This document shows positions 42,673 to 49,935 of a stretch of 64,000 bases of DNA, piece by piece (the first letter of the stretch is position 1; each line of letters opens with the position of its first letter). Position numbers and translations under genes: made by a program. Origin of the DNA: Methylobacterium pseudosasicola (GTDB lineage: Bacteria > Pseudomonadota > Alphaproteobacteria > Rhizobiales > Beijerinckiaceae); NCBI RefSeq assembly GCF_900114535.1, contig NZ_FOTK01000003.1, positions 62,001 through 126,000 on the forward strand, read 5' to 3'. A model generated the notes under the pieces. The model was given only the letters and a program-made list of their open reading frames with translations, was not told the DNA's origin and did no database searches.

Positions 42673-43581
42673 ATGAGCGCCGTCCCGCAGCCGCTGCACC
42701 CCACTCTCGACATCCGCCGGGTCGCCGGCCGCATCGGCGCGGAGATCCGCGGCGTCGCGCTCTCGGGCGATCTCGACGCCGCGACGGTGGCGGCGATCCG
42801 CCAGGCCCTGGTCACCCATAAGGTGGTGTTCTTCCGCGACCAGGACTTGGACGAGGGGGCCCAAGAGGCGTTCGGCCGGCGGCTTGGCGACCTCGTCCCG
42901 CACCCGACCGTACCGTCGCTAGCCGGGACTACGGGCGTCCTCGACCTCGACGGCAGCCGGGGCGAGCGGGCGAGCTCCTGGCACACCGACGTGACCTTCG
43001 TGCCGGCCTATCCGGCGATCTCGATCCTGCGCGCCGTGACCCTGCCGGCCTATGGCGGCGACACCCTCTGGGCCAACACGGCGGCAGCCTATGCGGAGCT
43101 GCCCGAGCCCCTGCGGGAGCTGGCCGACCGGCTCTGGGCGCTGCATTCCAACGTCTACGATTACGTGGGCGGGCGCGTGAACGCCCCGGAGGCCGGGCGC
43201 CAGCGCTACAACGAGGTGTTCACCAAGACCGTCTACGAGACCGAACACCCGCTGGTGCACGTGCATCCGGAGACCGGCGAGCGCTCGCTGATCGTCGGGC
43301 ACTTCATCCAGCGCATCCTCGGGCTCACGACCTCGGATTCGCAGCACCTGCTCGCGATCTTCAACGACCACGCGACCCGGCCGGAGAACACGGTGCGCTG
43401 GTCCTGGCGGATTGGCGACGTGGCGATCTGGGACAACCGCGCGACGGTGCACCGGGCGGTGGACGATTACGGCGACCAGCCCCGGGTGGTCCGCCGCGTC
43501 ACCATCGAGGGCGTCCCCCCGGTCAGCGTGGACGGACGCCGCAGCCGGGCCAGGGAAGCCGCGGCCAGCAAGGCGGCGTAA
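42673..43581 (+). CDS. TauD/TfdA-family Fe(II)/2-oxoglutarate dioxygenase
   Basis: A 302-residue dioxygenase. The metal triad is visible: His and Asp in ASSWHTDVTF and the distal His in DNRATVHRAVDDYGD; the 2-oxoglutarate-binding Arg is in RVVRRVTIEG. Blocks such as VVFFRDQDLDEGAQEAFGRR and GGDTLWANTAAAY are typical. Family members hydroxylate taurine, sulfonates, phenoxyacetates or alkyl sulfates; the substrate is unknown. GGAG lies upstream of the ATG. It is on the strand opposite the GTA genes and convergent with the tape-measure gene (8 bp apart), with no sulfur-transport neighbours. Confidence 0.93.
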   Translation: MSAVPQPLHPTLDIRRVAGRIGAEIRGVALSGDLDAATVAAIRQALVTHKVVFFRDQDLDEGAQEAFGRRLGDLVPHPTVPSLAGTTGVLDLDGSRGERASSWHTDVTFVPAYPAISILRAVTLPAYGGDTLWANTAAAYAELPEPLRELADRLWALHSNVYDYVGGRVNAPEAGRQRYNEVFTKTVYETEHPLVHVHPETGERSLIVGHFIQRILGLTTSDSQHLLAIFNDHATRPENTVRWSWRIGDVAIWDNRATVHRAVDDYGDQPRVVRRVTIEGVPPVSVDGRRSRAREAAASKAA

Positions 43582-43588
43582 GGGGGGC

Positions 43589-44167
43589 TCACGTCGACCG
43601 CTGCCCCCGGGCCACGGCGCGGGCGAGGCTCGCCGTTACCTGCGCCTCCGAGCGGCGGAAGGCGCCGGGGTCCGGGGTGGCGATGTTGACCGTGACGGCG
43701 ACCGGGCGGGATGCGGCGGCGCCGGCCGCGACGCCGAGGCGGCCGTCCGGTCCGCGGTTGAGCGGCAGGATCGCCTCGGGGCCGGCCTCGCCCATCAGGC
43801 CTGTGCCGCCGGCCATCGGGAAGTAGGTCGGCGCGGCCACCACGCCGCCGGTCGCGAAGGGCTGGACCCGGCCGCCCCGGAACAGTCCGCCCCGGGCGAA
43901 ACCGGTCTCGCTGCCGGCGCCGGCCCCGAGCACGGCGTTGACCAGGCCGGTGATGCCGGAGCGGATCGGGCCGGTGGCCGCCCGGGCGGCCGCGCCGGCG
44001 AGCTTGCTGCCGATCGTGCCGAGCACGCCGTCGAGGGTGCGCCCCGAGGCAGCGCCACGGGTGAGCGCCGAATCCAGGCTGCGGCCGAAATTCTTGGCGA
44101 GCTGGTCGAGGGTCTCCAGCTGCTTGATCCGGGCGGCATCCTGCGGATCGGGATCGGCGTCGCTCAT
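43589..44167 (-). CDS. GTA tape-measure-like tail protein (g11-like)
   Basis: A 192-residue tail protein. A helical N-terminus (AARIKQLETLDQLAKNFGRS) is followed by a Gly/Ala-rich segment and the characteristic GGLFRGGRVQPFATGGVV and MGEAGPEAILPLNRGPDGRL motif of tape-measure C-termini. Its small size matches GTA g11 (about 220 residues), which sets the short tail length. The ATG at 44167 is preferred to a frame opening further up. It is convergent with the dioxygenase gene. Confidence 0.9.
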   Translation of the reverse strand: MSDADPDPQDAARIKQLETLDQLAKNFGRSLDSALTRGAASGRTLDGVLGTIGSKLAGAAARAATGPIRSGITGLVNAVLGAGAGSETGFARGGLFRGGRVQPFATGGVVAAPTYFPMAGGTGLMGEAGPEAILPLNRGPDGRLGVAAGAAASRPVAVTVNIATPDPGAFRRSEAQVTASLARAVARGQRST

Positions 44168-44219
44168 CGAGCACCCCTCCATTGTGCTTAGGTTCGGCAC
44201 GGTGCCAAAACCCGAGATA

Positions 44220-44266
44220 CCAAAGGGCTCAGCCCTTTGGCGGGGTCTGGGGCGGAGCCCCGGCTC
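44220..44266. repeat. Palindromic hairpin element between g11- and g10.1-like genes
   Basis: CCAAAGGGCT and AGCCCTTTGG form a perfect 10-bp dyad with a 1-nt centre (44220-44240), followed by a GGGGC/GCCCC hairpin. It could be a dispersed repeat or a transcription attenuator inside the GTA run; no second copy is seen here. Confidence 0.55.
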
Positions 44267-44269
44267 CGG

Positions 44270-44491
44270 TCACTGGCCCGGGTCCGGATAGGCAGCGAGC
44301 AGGCGCTCGAACGCATCGCGGCTCAGGGGCTCCGGGCCGCGTCGCCGCCCCAAAGCGGCAGCGAATTCGCGGGGCGTCGCCGCCCAGAAGCCGGCCGGGC
44401 TCCAGCCGAGCGCGCCGAGGCCGAGCGTCAGGGCGTCGTCCCAGGGGAAGGGAGAGGTTCGAGCCGGCGCCGACGCAAAAGCGTCGGGCAC
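44270..44491 (-). CDS. GTA tail assembly chaperone (g10.1-like)
   Basis: A 73-residue protein. FPWDDALTLGLGALGWSPAGFWAATPREFAAAL is split here as FPWDDALTLGLGALG and WSPAGFWAATPREF, the conserved core of the small GTA tail-assembly chaperones encoded after g10. The start is uncertain: the best candidate is GTG at 44491, which lies inside a hairpin (44461-44497). The stop of the g10-like gene is at 44497, so the two are adjacent and probably coupled. Confidence 0.78.
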   Translation of the reverse strand: MPDAFASAPARTSPFPWDDALTLGLGALGWSPAGFWAATPREFAAALGRRRGPEPLSRDAFERLLAAYPDPGQ

Positions 44492-44497
44492 CGGCTC
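44461..44497. repeat. Hairpin covering the start of the g10.1-like gene
   Basis: GAGCCGG...CCGGCTC outer arms and CCGACGC/GCGTCGG inner arms with an AAAA loop. It includes the proposed GTG start and the first residues. It could be a small palindromic insertion or a translational control hairpin. Confidence 0.6.
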
Positions 44498-44829
44498 TAC
44501 CGAGGGTTTGCGGGGCCCGGCGCCTCCCCGAAGGCGGCGGCGAGGACCTCGCCCAGGGCGGTGGACACCGCCTCCAAGCCGCCGGCCAGGGGCAGGCGCG
44601 CGACGGCGTCGTCGTCGAGGGCGTGGCCGCCGCCGCGCAGGGCCGCGCCCAGCAGGGCGATCAGGTCCCGGGCCGAGACCCGGCCGCCGTCGAAGCGCTC
44701 GGCCAGGCCGATCAGGTCGCCGGCCTTGAGCGCGCCCTCCAGCTCGGCCAGCGCACCGAGCGTCAGGCACAGGGTGTAGCGCTGGCCGGCGAGCACGAGC
44801 GGCACCTCGCCGCGGATCCGGTTGACCAT
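44497..44829 (-). CDS. GTA family protein (g10-like)
   Basis: A 110-residue protein of the GTA Gp10 family: MVNRIRGEVPLVLAGQRYTL, then LGALAELEGALKAGDLIGLA and DLIALLGAALRGGG. It is encoded between tail tube and tape measure in GTA clusters and is thought to take part in tail assembly. The ATG lies 3 bp after the tail-tube stop. Confidence 0.92.
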   Translation of the reverse strand: MVNRIRGEVPLVLAGQRYTLCLTLGALAELEGALKAGDLIGLAERFDGGRVSARDLIALLGAALRGGGHALDDDAVARLPLAGGLEAVSTALGEVLAAAFGEAPGPANPR

Positions 44830-44832
44830 GGT

Positions 44833-45243
44833 TCAGGCCGCCGTAAAGGCGAGCACGCCCGCCGAGTCGAGGCTGATGTCGAAGGTGACCTCGCCGGCAT
44901 GGTCACCGCGGTATTCGAGGCTGGCGATCTGGAACGGCCCCTCCAGGGTCCCGAAGGCCGGCACGACCACCTGGAAGGTCTCGATTGCGCCCTCGAAGAA
45001 GATCAGCCGCAGGCGCACATCCGAGGCCTGGTCGCGAAACACCCCGGATCCCGCGATCGCGGCCCGGCGCACGCCGGCGCCGGCCAGCAGCTCGCGCCAG
45101 CGGCCGGTGGAATCGGCGTTGGTGACGTCCACGGTCTCGGCGTTGAGGGTGATCTGGCGGGTGCGCAGGCCCGCCACCGCCACAAAGCCGCCCGCGCCGT
45201 CGCCGGCCCGGAGCAGCAGGTCCTTGCCCTTCTGTGCGCCCAT
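44833..45243 (-). CDS. GTA major tail tube protein (g9-like)
   Basis: A 136-residue tail tube protein. It starts MGAQKGKDLLLRAGDGAGGF and contains TRQITLNAETVDVTNADSTG, GRWRELLAGAGVR and GDHAGEVTFDISLDSAG, all blocks of the TIGR02126-type GTA/phage tail tube protein. The start is supported by GAGGAGGG upstream of the ATG. It is separated from the g8-like gene by 226 bp that hold a palindromic repeat, so it may have its own expression signals. Confidence 0.94.
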   Translation of the reverse strand: MGAQKGKDLLLRAGDGAGGFVAVAGLRTRQITLNAETVDVTNADSTGRWRELLAGAGVRRAAIAGSGVFRDQASDVRLRLIFFEGAIETFQVVVPAFGTLEGPFQIASLEYRGDHAGEVTFDISLDSAGVLAFTAA

Positions 45244-45324
45244 CGGGCCCTCCTCATGCTTTGGAATCGAACGTCGCCGGGCGCACCGCCCTTTTCCCGG
45301 GCGCATGCAGCGCCAGCGGAATGC

Positions 45325-45410
45325 GACCCGGGACCGAGCACGGGACGCTGCGCAGCGTCCGGTTACGTATCGTGCCGCTGCGCAGCGCGGTCTCTCCTGG
45401 GTCCCGGATC
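45325..45410. repeat. Palindromic intergenic repeat between g9- and g8-like genes
   Basis: It contains the perfect 18-bp palindrome GGACGCTGCGCAGCGTCC (45343-45360), a second CGCTGCGCAGCG copy about 30 bp on, and flanking ACCCGGGAC/GGGTCCCGG arms. Boundaries are approximate. Confidence 0.55.
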
Positions 45411-45469
45411 GCCTTCCACTGACGTTCCAGGCGTCCGGGAAAGGGGGCGGGTCAGGCACCCTGCCTGTC

Positions 45470-45886
45470 TCAAAGAATTTCGGTGACGGCCTCGAGCGTC
45501 AGGGTGGCGCGGGCCTCGCCGGTGCGGGCGTCTCGGGTCGCCTTGATCACCCGCACCCGCAGGGTGACGAGGCGGCAGCCCTGGAGCGGTAGCGTGGCGT
45601 CGGTCAGGAGCGCGGCCATGCGCTCGGCGGCGTCCAGCGCCGTGCGGACCGAGCCGGGCTTGGCGATCACCGCAATCACGTGGTTGTGGCGATGGCGCTC
45701 GGCGCCGGCGACGGAATCGTCCACGATCTCGGCCTCGCCGAACAGGGCATAGACCGGCACCGAACCCCGGGGCGGCTCATCGTGGAGCCGAACCGTTCCG
45801 CCGAGCAGGGCGGCGAGGGCGGCATCAGGGGCGAAGCGCGCGATCAGGCCGGCCCGCAGGGCCAGGAGCGGGCTCGGGTCGGTCAC
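45470..45886 (-). CDS. GTA tail terminator, DUF3168 (g8-like)
   Basis: A 138-residue DUF3168 protein: LLALRAGLIARFAPDAALAA, VPVYALFGEAEIVDDSV and HVIAVIAKPGSVRTALDAAE. DUF3168 proteins cap the tail tube at the head side. The GTG start overlaps the stop of the g7-like gene (GTGA), which decides the start. Confidence 0.92.
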   Translation of the reverse strand: MTDPSPLLALRAGLIARFAPDAALAALLGGTVRLHDEPPRGSVPVYALFGEAEIVDDSVAGAERHRHNHVIAVIAKPGSVRTALDAAERMAALLTDATLPLQGCRLVTLRVRVIKATRDARTGEARATLTLEAVTEIL

Positions 45887-46236
45887 GACGCGCTCTCCCG
45901 GGCCAGTTCCTCGACATGGCAGATCAGGTCGCGGCCCTTGGCGTCGGGCTCGCTGACCGCGCGGATCGCGAAGCGGCGGGGACCGGCGGCGAGCCGCATG
46001 GTCGGGTCGAAGGCGACCCGGGCGCGCAGGGTGACCCGGTAGGCGGGGAGCGTGTCGGTCCGGCCGCCCTCCAGACGGTCTGCGAGGCCGGACGGGCTGA
46101 TCGCGCCCCACAGAACCGGGCCGGCCACGTAGCGGCGCAGCACGCCGCCGAACCCGTCGGGCTGTTCCAGGGGCCGTTCGAGCACGAAGCGGCGGCGCCG
46201 GGCGCCCAGCGGCGGGTGATGCAGGCTGGTCGCCAT
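45883..46236 (-). CDS. GTA head-tail adaptor/stopper (g7-like)
   Basis: A 117-residue phage head-tail joining protein. RRRRFVLERPLEQPDGFGGV, VLWGAISPSGLADRLEGG and YRVTLRARVAFDPTMRL match the small head-closure family. It starts 41 bp after the connector gene stop and overlaps the g8-like gene by 4 bp. Confidence 0.9.
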   Translation of the reverse strand: MATSLHHPPLGARRRRFVLERPLEQPDGFGGVLRRYVAGPVLWGAISPSGLADRLEGGRTDTLPAYRVTLRARVAFDPTMRLAAGPRRFAIRAVSEPDAKGRDLICHVEELARESAS

Positions 46237-46277
46237 CGGCGAAGCTCCAGTGGATCTCGGACGAAGAGTGAGCCGGC

Positions 46278-46838
46278 TCACAGGCGCATCCGGCGGAACG
46301 GTGCGGCGAGGTCGGCGGCGTCGGTGCGGGCGGCATCCGGTTCGTCGCCGCGATGCTCGTAGCGGGCAGCGGCGAGCCGCAGGATCGCGAGCCGGAGCGG
46401 CGCCGGGAGCGGCGGCCCGTCGCCCCCGAACCCGGCCGCGACCTCGATCAGGATCGTGCGGCCGGCCGGGTCCGGCACCGTGGGGTCGATCAGCAGGCCC
46501 GGCGCCTCGATCGGGTCCGGCCCGAGGCGGACGAGGCCGGCGGCGAGTTCGGTGACGCCCTTGGCGTCGGACAGGCCGGCGCGAACCAGGGCCACGAGCG
46601 GGCTCAGCGGCAGGGTCAGCCGGCCGTTCGCCGGCCAGGCATCGAGGGCGATCCGGTAGCGGCCAGGCACCAGGACCCGGCGCGCCTCGATCTCCAGGCT
46701 GGCCCGGGCGGCGGTGATCAGGGCCTGGAGCAGGCCGTCCTCGGTGCCGCCATCGTCGGAGTCGAGGCGCAGATAGGCGCGCAATTCGGCCACGCTCACC
46801 GGCTCGACCACGGCCCCGTCGGCGCGTATCGGGATCAT
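46278..46838 (-). CDS. GTA head-tail connector (g6-like)
   Basis: A 186-residue connector of the phiE125 gp8/gp6 type: VEPVSVAELRAYLRLDSDDG, LLQALITAARASLEIEARRV and PAPLRLAILRLAAARYEHRG are the expected blocks. The ATG giving MIPIRADG is used, preceded by a GC-rich leader. It is divergent from a trypsin-like protease gene (19 bp between starts). In other GTA clusters g5 lies immediately upstream; here almost 3.1 kb of unrelated genes intervene. Confidence 0.92.
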   Translation of the reverse strand: MIPIRADGAVVEPVSVAELRAYLRLDSDDGGTEDGLLQALITAARASLEIEARRVLVPGRYRIALDAWPANGRLTLPLSPLVALVRAGLSDAKGVTELAAGLVRLGPDPIEAPGLLIDPTVPDPAGRTILIEVAAGFGGDGPPLPAPLRLAILRLAAARYEHRGDEPDAARTDAADLAAPFRRMRL

Positions 46839-46857
46839 CGCGTTGCCCCCTCGCTGG

Positions 46858-47604
46858 ATGTCTCGAATGCCGGTCCCGAAGCGCCGCCGGGCGCCCCTCA
46901 TCGTCCTGGCGGCGGCCCTGTGGCTCGCGGCCGGCCCGGCCGGCGCGATCGTCGGGGGCGCGGAGGCGCCGTCCGGCGGGGCCGTGATGGTCCTGTCCTC
47001 GAACGGCGGCGTCTGCACCGGGCTGGTGCTCGCCCCCGACACGGTGCTCACCGCCGCCCATTGCGTCGCCGCCGGGCGGGAGCACCGGATCCATTTTCGC
47101 GATGAGTCCGGGGCGCCGGTCCTGGTCGAGGTCGCGGGCCGGGCGATCCATCCGGGCTACGATGCCGGCGCCGCCTCGGGCCGGAGGCGCTCCATCGACC
47201 TCGCGCTCCTGCGCACCGCGACGCCGCTGCCGCCGCGCTTCCCCCCGGTGACCTTAAGCGCCGCGCAGCCGCGGGCCGGCGAGTCTTTGACCCTGGCGGG
47301 CTACGGCGCGGCCAAACCCGGCGACCCGCGCACGACCGGCACCTATCGCAGCGTCGCCCTGCCGGTGATCGAACCCCACGGTCCGAGCCGCATCCTGGTC
47401 TGGCTCCAGGGCGGCGCGGGCGGCGGCTGCCAGGGCGATTCCGGCGGCCCGATCACAGGTCCGGACGGCGCTGTCCTGGCGCTCGCCGCCTGGATCGGGG
47501 GCGCCTGCGGCGGCCTCACCCAGGGTGTTCTCGTGGGGCCCCAGCGCGGCTGGATCGACCGGGTGCTGGATGGATGGGGCCGCGGCGCGCGCTGGGGCGG
47601 CTGA
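46858..47604 (+). CDS. Secreted trypsin-like serine protease
   Basis: A chymotrypsin-fold protease of about 248 residues. The signal peptide ends in GPAGA before IVGGAEAP, the classic mature trypsin N-terminus. The triad is His in VLTAAHCV, Asp in SIDLALL and Ser in CQGDSGGP. ATG at 46858 is chosen; TTG at 46843 and ATG at 46867 are alternatives. It is the first of two such protease genes between the g6- and g5-like GTA genes, on the other strand. The target is unknown. Confidence 0.9.
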   Translation: MSRMPVPKRRRAPLIVLAAALWLAAGPAGAIVGGAEAPSGGAVMVLSSNGGVCTGLVLAPDTVLTAAHCVAAGREHRIHFRDESGAPVLVEVAGRAIHPGYDAGAASGRRRSIDLALLRTATPLPPRFPPVTLSAAQPRAGESLTLAGYGAAKPGDPRTTGTYRSVALPVIEPHGPSRILVWLQGGAGGGCQGDSGGPITGPDGAVLALAAWIGGACGGLTQGVLVGPQRGWIDRVLDGWGRGARWGG

Positions 47605-47669
47605 CGGGCCGTCACCGGGTGAGGTAATTGCGAGGTCGCAGCCGCAGCGGTCGACCCCGCTTCAGCACG

Positions 47670-47763
47670 CCGTCATTGCGAGCGGAGCGAAGCAACCCAG
47701 GGCAGCGCGCGACCCCCGGACGGAGCGTTTCCCTGGGTTGCTTCGCTGCGCTCGCAATGACGG
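47670..47763. repeat. 94-bp palindromic repeat, family B, copy 3
   Basis: Ends CCGTCATTGCGAGCGGAGCG and CGCTCGCAATGACGG, inner AAGCAACCCAGG/CCTGGGTTGCTT arms. It lies in the 386-bp gap between the two protease genes (47605-47990); the rest of the gap holds no feature I can see beyond a probable promoter for the second protease. Confidence 0.9.
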
Positions 47764-47990
47764 TGGGCGAAGTCAGTCGGCCTTGCGGTCCCCCGATCTC
47801 TGCCCTCGCCCCCAAAGCAGGGATGGAAGACCAGTCGAACAGGCCGTTTGAACCTGCTTCTTCCCCACCATCACCGGCCCGTTCGGAACCGCAGCTTGGC
47901 CGGGACATTGGCTTGCTCTAGGCTCACCTGGCGCCGCGTCTTCGCCGCAGCGTCCCCTCTCGCGCCGACACGGCGCCCCCGGAGTGCCCG

Positions 47991-48896
47991 ATGTCCCGTC
48001 GCCTGATCCGCAAGGCCGGCCCGCGCGTCCATGGCTGGGGGCTCGGCGCCGGGCTGCTCGGGAGCGCCCTGCTCGGATCCTTGGCCGGCCTGATGCCGGC
48101 CCCGGCCGCGGCGGTGATCAACGGCACCACCACCCGCGATCCCAACGGTGCGCGGACCTTCGCGGTGCGGATCGAGAGCACCGAGGGCGAGATCTGCTCG
48201 GGCACCCTGATCGCCCAGGACCTCGTGCTCACCGCCGCCCATTGCGTGATGCGCCCGGCCGGCTACACGGTGATCAGCGTCGACCGCGGCTTCCGCCAGC
48301 ACCGCACCCAGGTCATCGCCGCGACCATGCACCCGGATTTCGTGCCCGGCACGACGCCCGAGGACCAGCCCGGCGTCGACCTCGCCTTGCTCAAGCTCGA
48401 AGCGCCGCTCGGCACTGATTTCGTTCCCCTCGATCCGCGCGGCGCCGCCTCGATCGATACCGGCGCCCCGGTGGACATCGCCGGCTTCGGCGTGGTCGCC
48501 GAGAACCGGCGGGACACGGCCCGCACCCTGCGGCTCGCCCATCTCGTGTCGATCGGCTCGTTGCAGGTCGCCAACCGGGTGACCGTGGTGACCGACCGGC
48601 GGCGGATGGCCGAGACCTCCGGCGCCGGGGCGTGCCTGGGCGATTCCGGCGGCCCGATCCTGGCCGGCGGCCCCGGGGGCTACCGGATCGTCGGCGTGGT
48701 CAGCTGGTCGAGCGGCGCCCTGCAGCAGGGCGCGCGCCGGACCGCCTGCGGCGGCTTCACCGCGGTGACCCCGGTGGCCGAGCATACCGGCTGGATCGCC
48801 ACCCGGTCGGCCGAACTCGCGCGGATGCCGGTGGGCGAGGCCCTGCCCCGGGGCAACCGCTCCGACTGGATGGCCAAGCCCGGCCGGCGCCGCTGA
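47991..48896 (+). CDS. Secreted trypsin-like serine protease (second copy)
   Basis: A 301-residue chymotrypsin-fold protease. The N-terminal signal peptide (LLGSALLGSLAGLMPAPAAA) precedes VINGTTTRDP. Catalytic residues are His in VLTAAHCVM, Asp in GVDLALLKLE and Ser in CLGDSGGPIL; cysteines in ICSGTL/AHC and the pair ACLGDSG...TACGG could form disulfides. It is only distantly similar to the neighbouring protease, so an old duplication or independent recruitment. It precedes dps by 180 bp. Confidence 0.9.
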   Translation: MSRRLIRKAGPRVHGWGLGAGLLGSALLGSLAGLMPAPAAAVINGTTTRDPNGARTFAVRIESTEGEICSGTLIAQDLVLTAAHCVMRPAGYTVISVDRGFRQHRTQVIAATMHPDFVPGTTPEDQPGVDLALLKLEAPLGTDFVPLDPRGAASIDTGAPVDIAGFGVVAENRRDTARTLRLAHLVSIGSLQVANRVTVVTDRRRMAETSGAGACLGDSGGPILAGGPGGYRIVGVVSWSSGALQQGARRTACGGFTAVTPVAEHTGWIATRSAELARMPVGEALPRGNRSDWMAKPGRRR

Positions 48897-49076
48897 GGCC
48901 CGGTCCGCAGGGCGGTTACAAGCTCCCAATACCAGTCGCGGCTGAAGCAGGTCAGACCTGCGGCTCGGAACACCGGGCGAGCCGTCGCGTTGTGCAACGC
49001 AATCGCGTCGGGCGAGGCATCGCGGCCGTAACGGCCTATTCGCGGCCGCCCGATCGCATGTTCACGGAGCATTTTC

Positions 49077-49607
49077 ATGGCTGACACCGTCCGGGCGCAC
49101 AAGACCCGCAACAACACCGACTCGAACGCCAAGCAGGTTTCGATCGGTGCCCTCAACGCCCGGCTGGCGGACGGCATCGATCTGGCGCTGGCGGTCAAGC
49201 AGGCCCACTGGAACCTCAAGGGTCCGCAGTTCATCGGCGTCCACCTGATGCTGGACGGCTTCCGCACCGAGCTCGACGACCTCAACGACAAGGTCGCCGA
49301 GCGGGCCGTGCAGCTCGGCGCCACCGCGTTCGGCTCGACCCAGGTGGTCGCCGAGAAGACCAAGCTGCCGCCCTACCCGACCGGCATCTACGCCATCGCC
49401 GACCACATCGCGGCGCTGATCGACAGCTACGCCGCCTATGCCAACGCGGTGCGCGAGAACATCGACGAGACCGACGAGGCGGGCGACCCCGACACGGCCG
49501 ACCTGTTCACCGAGATCTCGCGCGCGGTCGACAAGCAGCTCTGGTTCCTTGAGGCCCACGTCCAGGAGCCGACCGGCACCCTGCGCGACGGCAACCCGGG
49601 CCGGTAA
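49077..49607 (+). CDS. dps: Dps family DNA-protection/ferritin-like protein
   Basis: A 176-residue Dps. The ferroxidase ligands are in VKQAHWNLKGPQFIGVHLML and DGFRTELDDLNDKVAERAVQ (His, Asp, Glu), with FEAHVQEP-type ending as ADKQ-LWFLEAHVQEPTG. The N-terminal 20 residues are basic and could bind DNA. Dps forms a dodecamer that stores iron and protects DNA in stress and stationary phase. It lies inside the GTA region between the capsid and connector genes on the opposite strand, followed by a hairpin terminator. Confidence 0.94.
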   Translation: MADTVRAHKTRNNTDSNAKQVSIGALNARLADGIDLALAVKQAHWNLKGPQFIGVHLMLDGFRTELDDLNDKVAERAVQLGATAFGSTQVVAEKTKLPPYPTGIYAIADHIAALIDSYAAYANAVRENIDETDEAGDPDTADLFTEISRAVDKQLWFLEAHVQEPTGTLRDGNPGR

Positions 49608-49639
49608 GACCCGTCCCAGCATTCAAAAGCGTTGGTCAC

Positions 49640-49669
49640 ATCGCCCTCCCCGGTAACGGGGAGGGCGAT
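49640..49669 (+). terminator. Hairpin terminator after dps
   Basis: Perfect 12-bp arms ATCGCCCTCCCC/GGGGAGGGCGAT with a GGTAAC loop, 33 bp after the dps stop. The T tract is weak (GCATTTGG), so termination is probable rather than certain. Confidence 0.7.
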
Positions 49670-49732
49670 TGCATTTGGCTATGGCGTTTCTCCAAGGGTT
49701 TGAGCGTTTTCTCGCCCTCCTATCACCCGCTT

Positions 49733-49846
49733 TGTCATCCCGGGGTCGCGCAGCGGAGCCCGGGATCCAGAAACGCCAGCGAAGCCAGGTCTTGCACCGA
49801 GGGAGGATCTGGATTCCGGGCTCGCCTGCGGCGCCCCGGAATGACA
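49733..49846. repeat. 114-bp palindromic repeat, family C, copy 2
   Basis: Ends TGTCATCCCGGGG and CCCCGGAATGACA, same length as the copies at 33780 and 53382. Outside the ends, ATCACCCGC on the left and GGTGATTTATAC on the right are shared with copy 3. It fills most of the 328-bp gap between dps and the capsid gene. Confidence 0.9.
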
Positions 49847-49935
49847 GGGTGATTTATACAGACGCCTCTCATCCTGTTGGCAGACGAGCCGGGCTGGCCG
49901 CGAGCAAACGCCAGCTTAGGCACACAGAATCAGCC

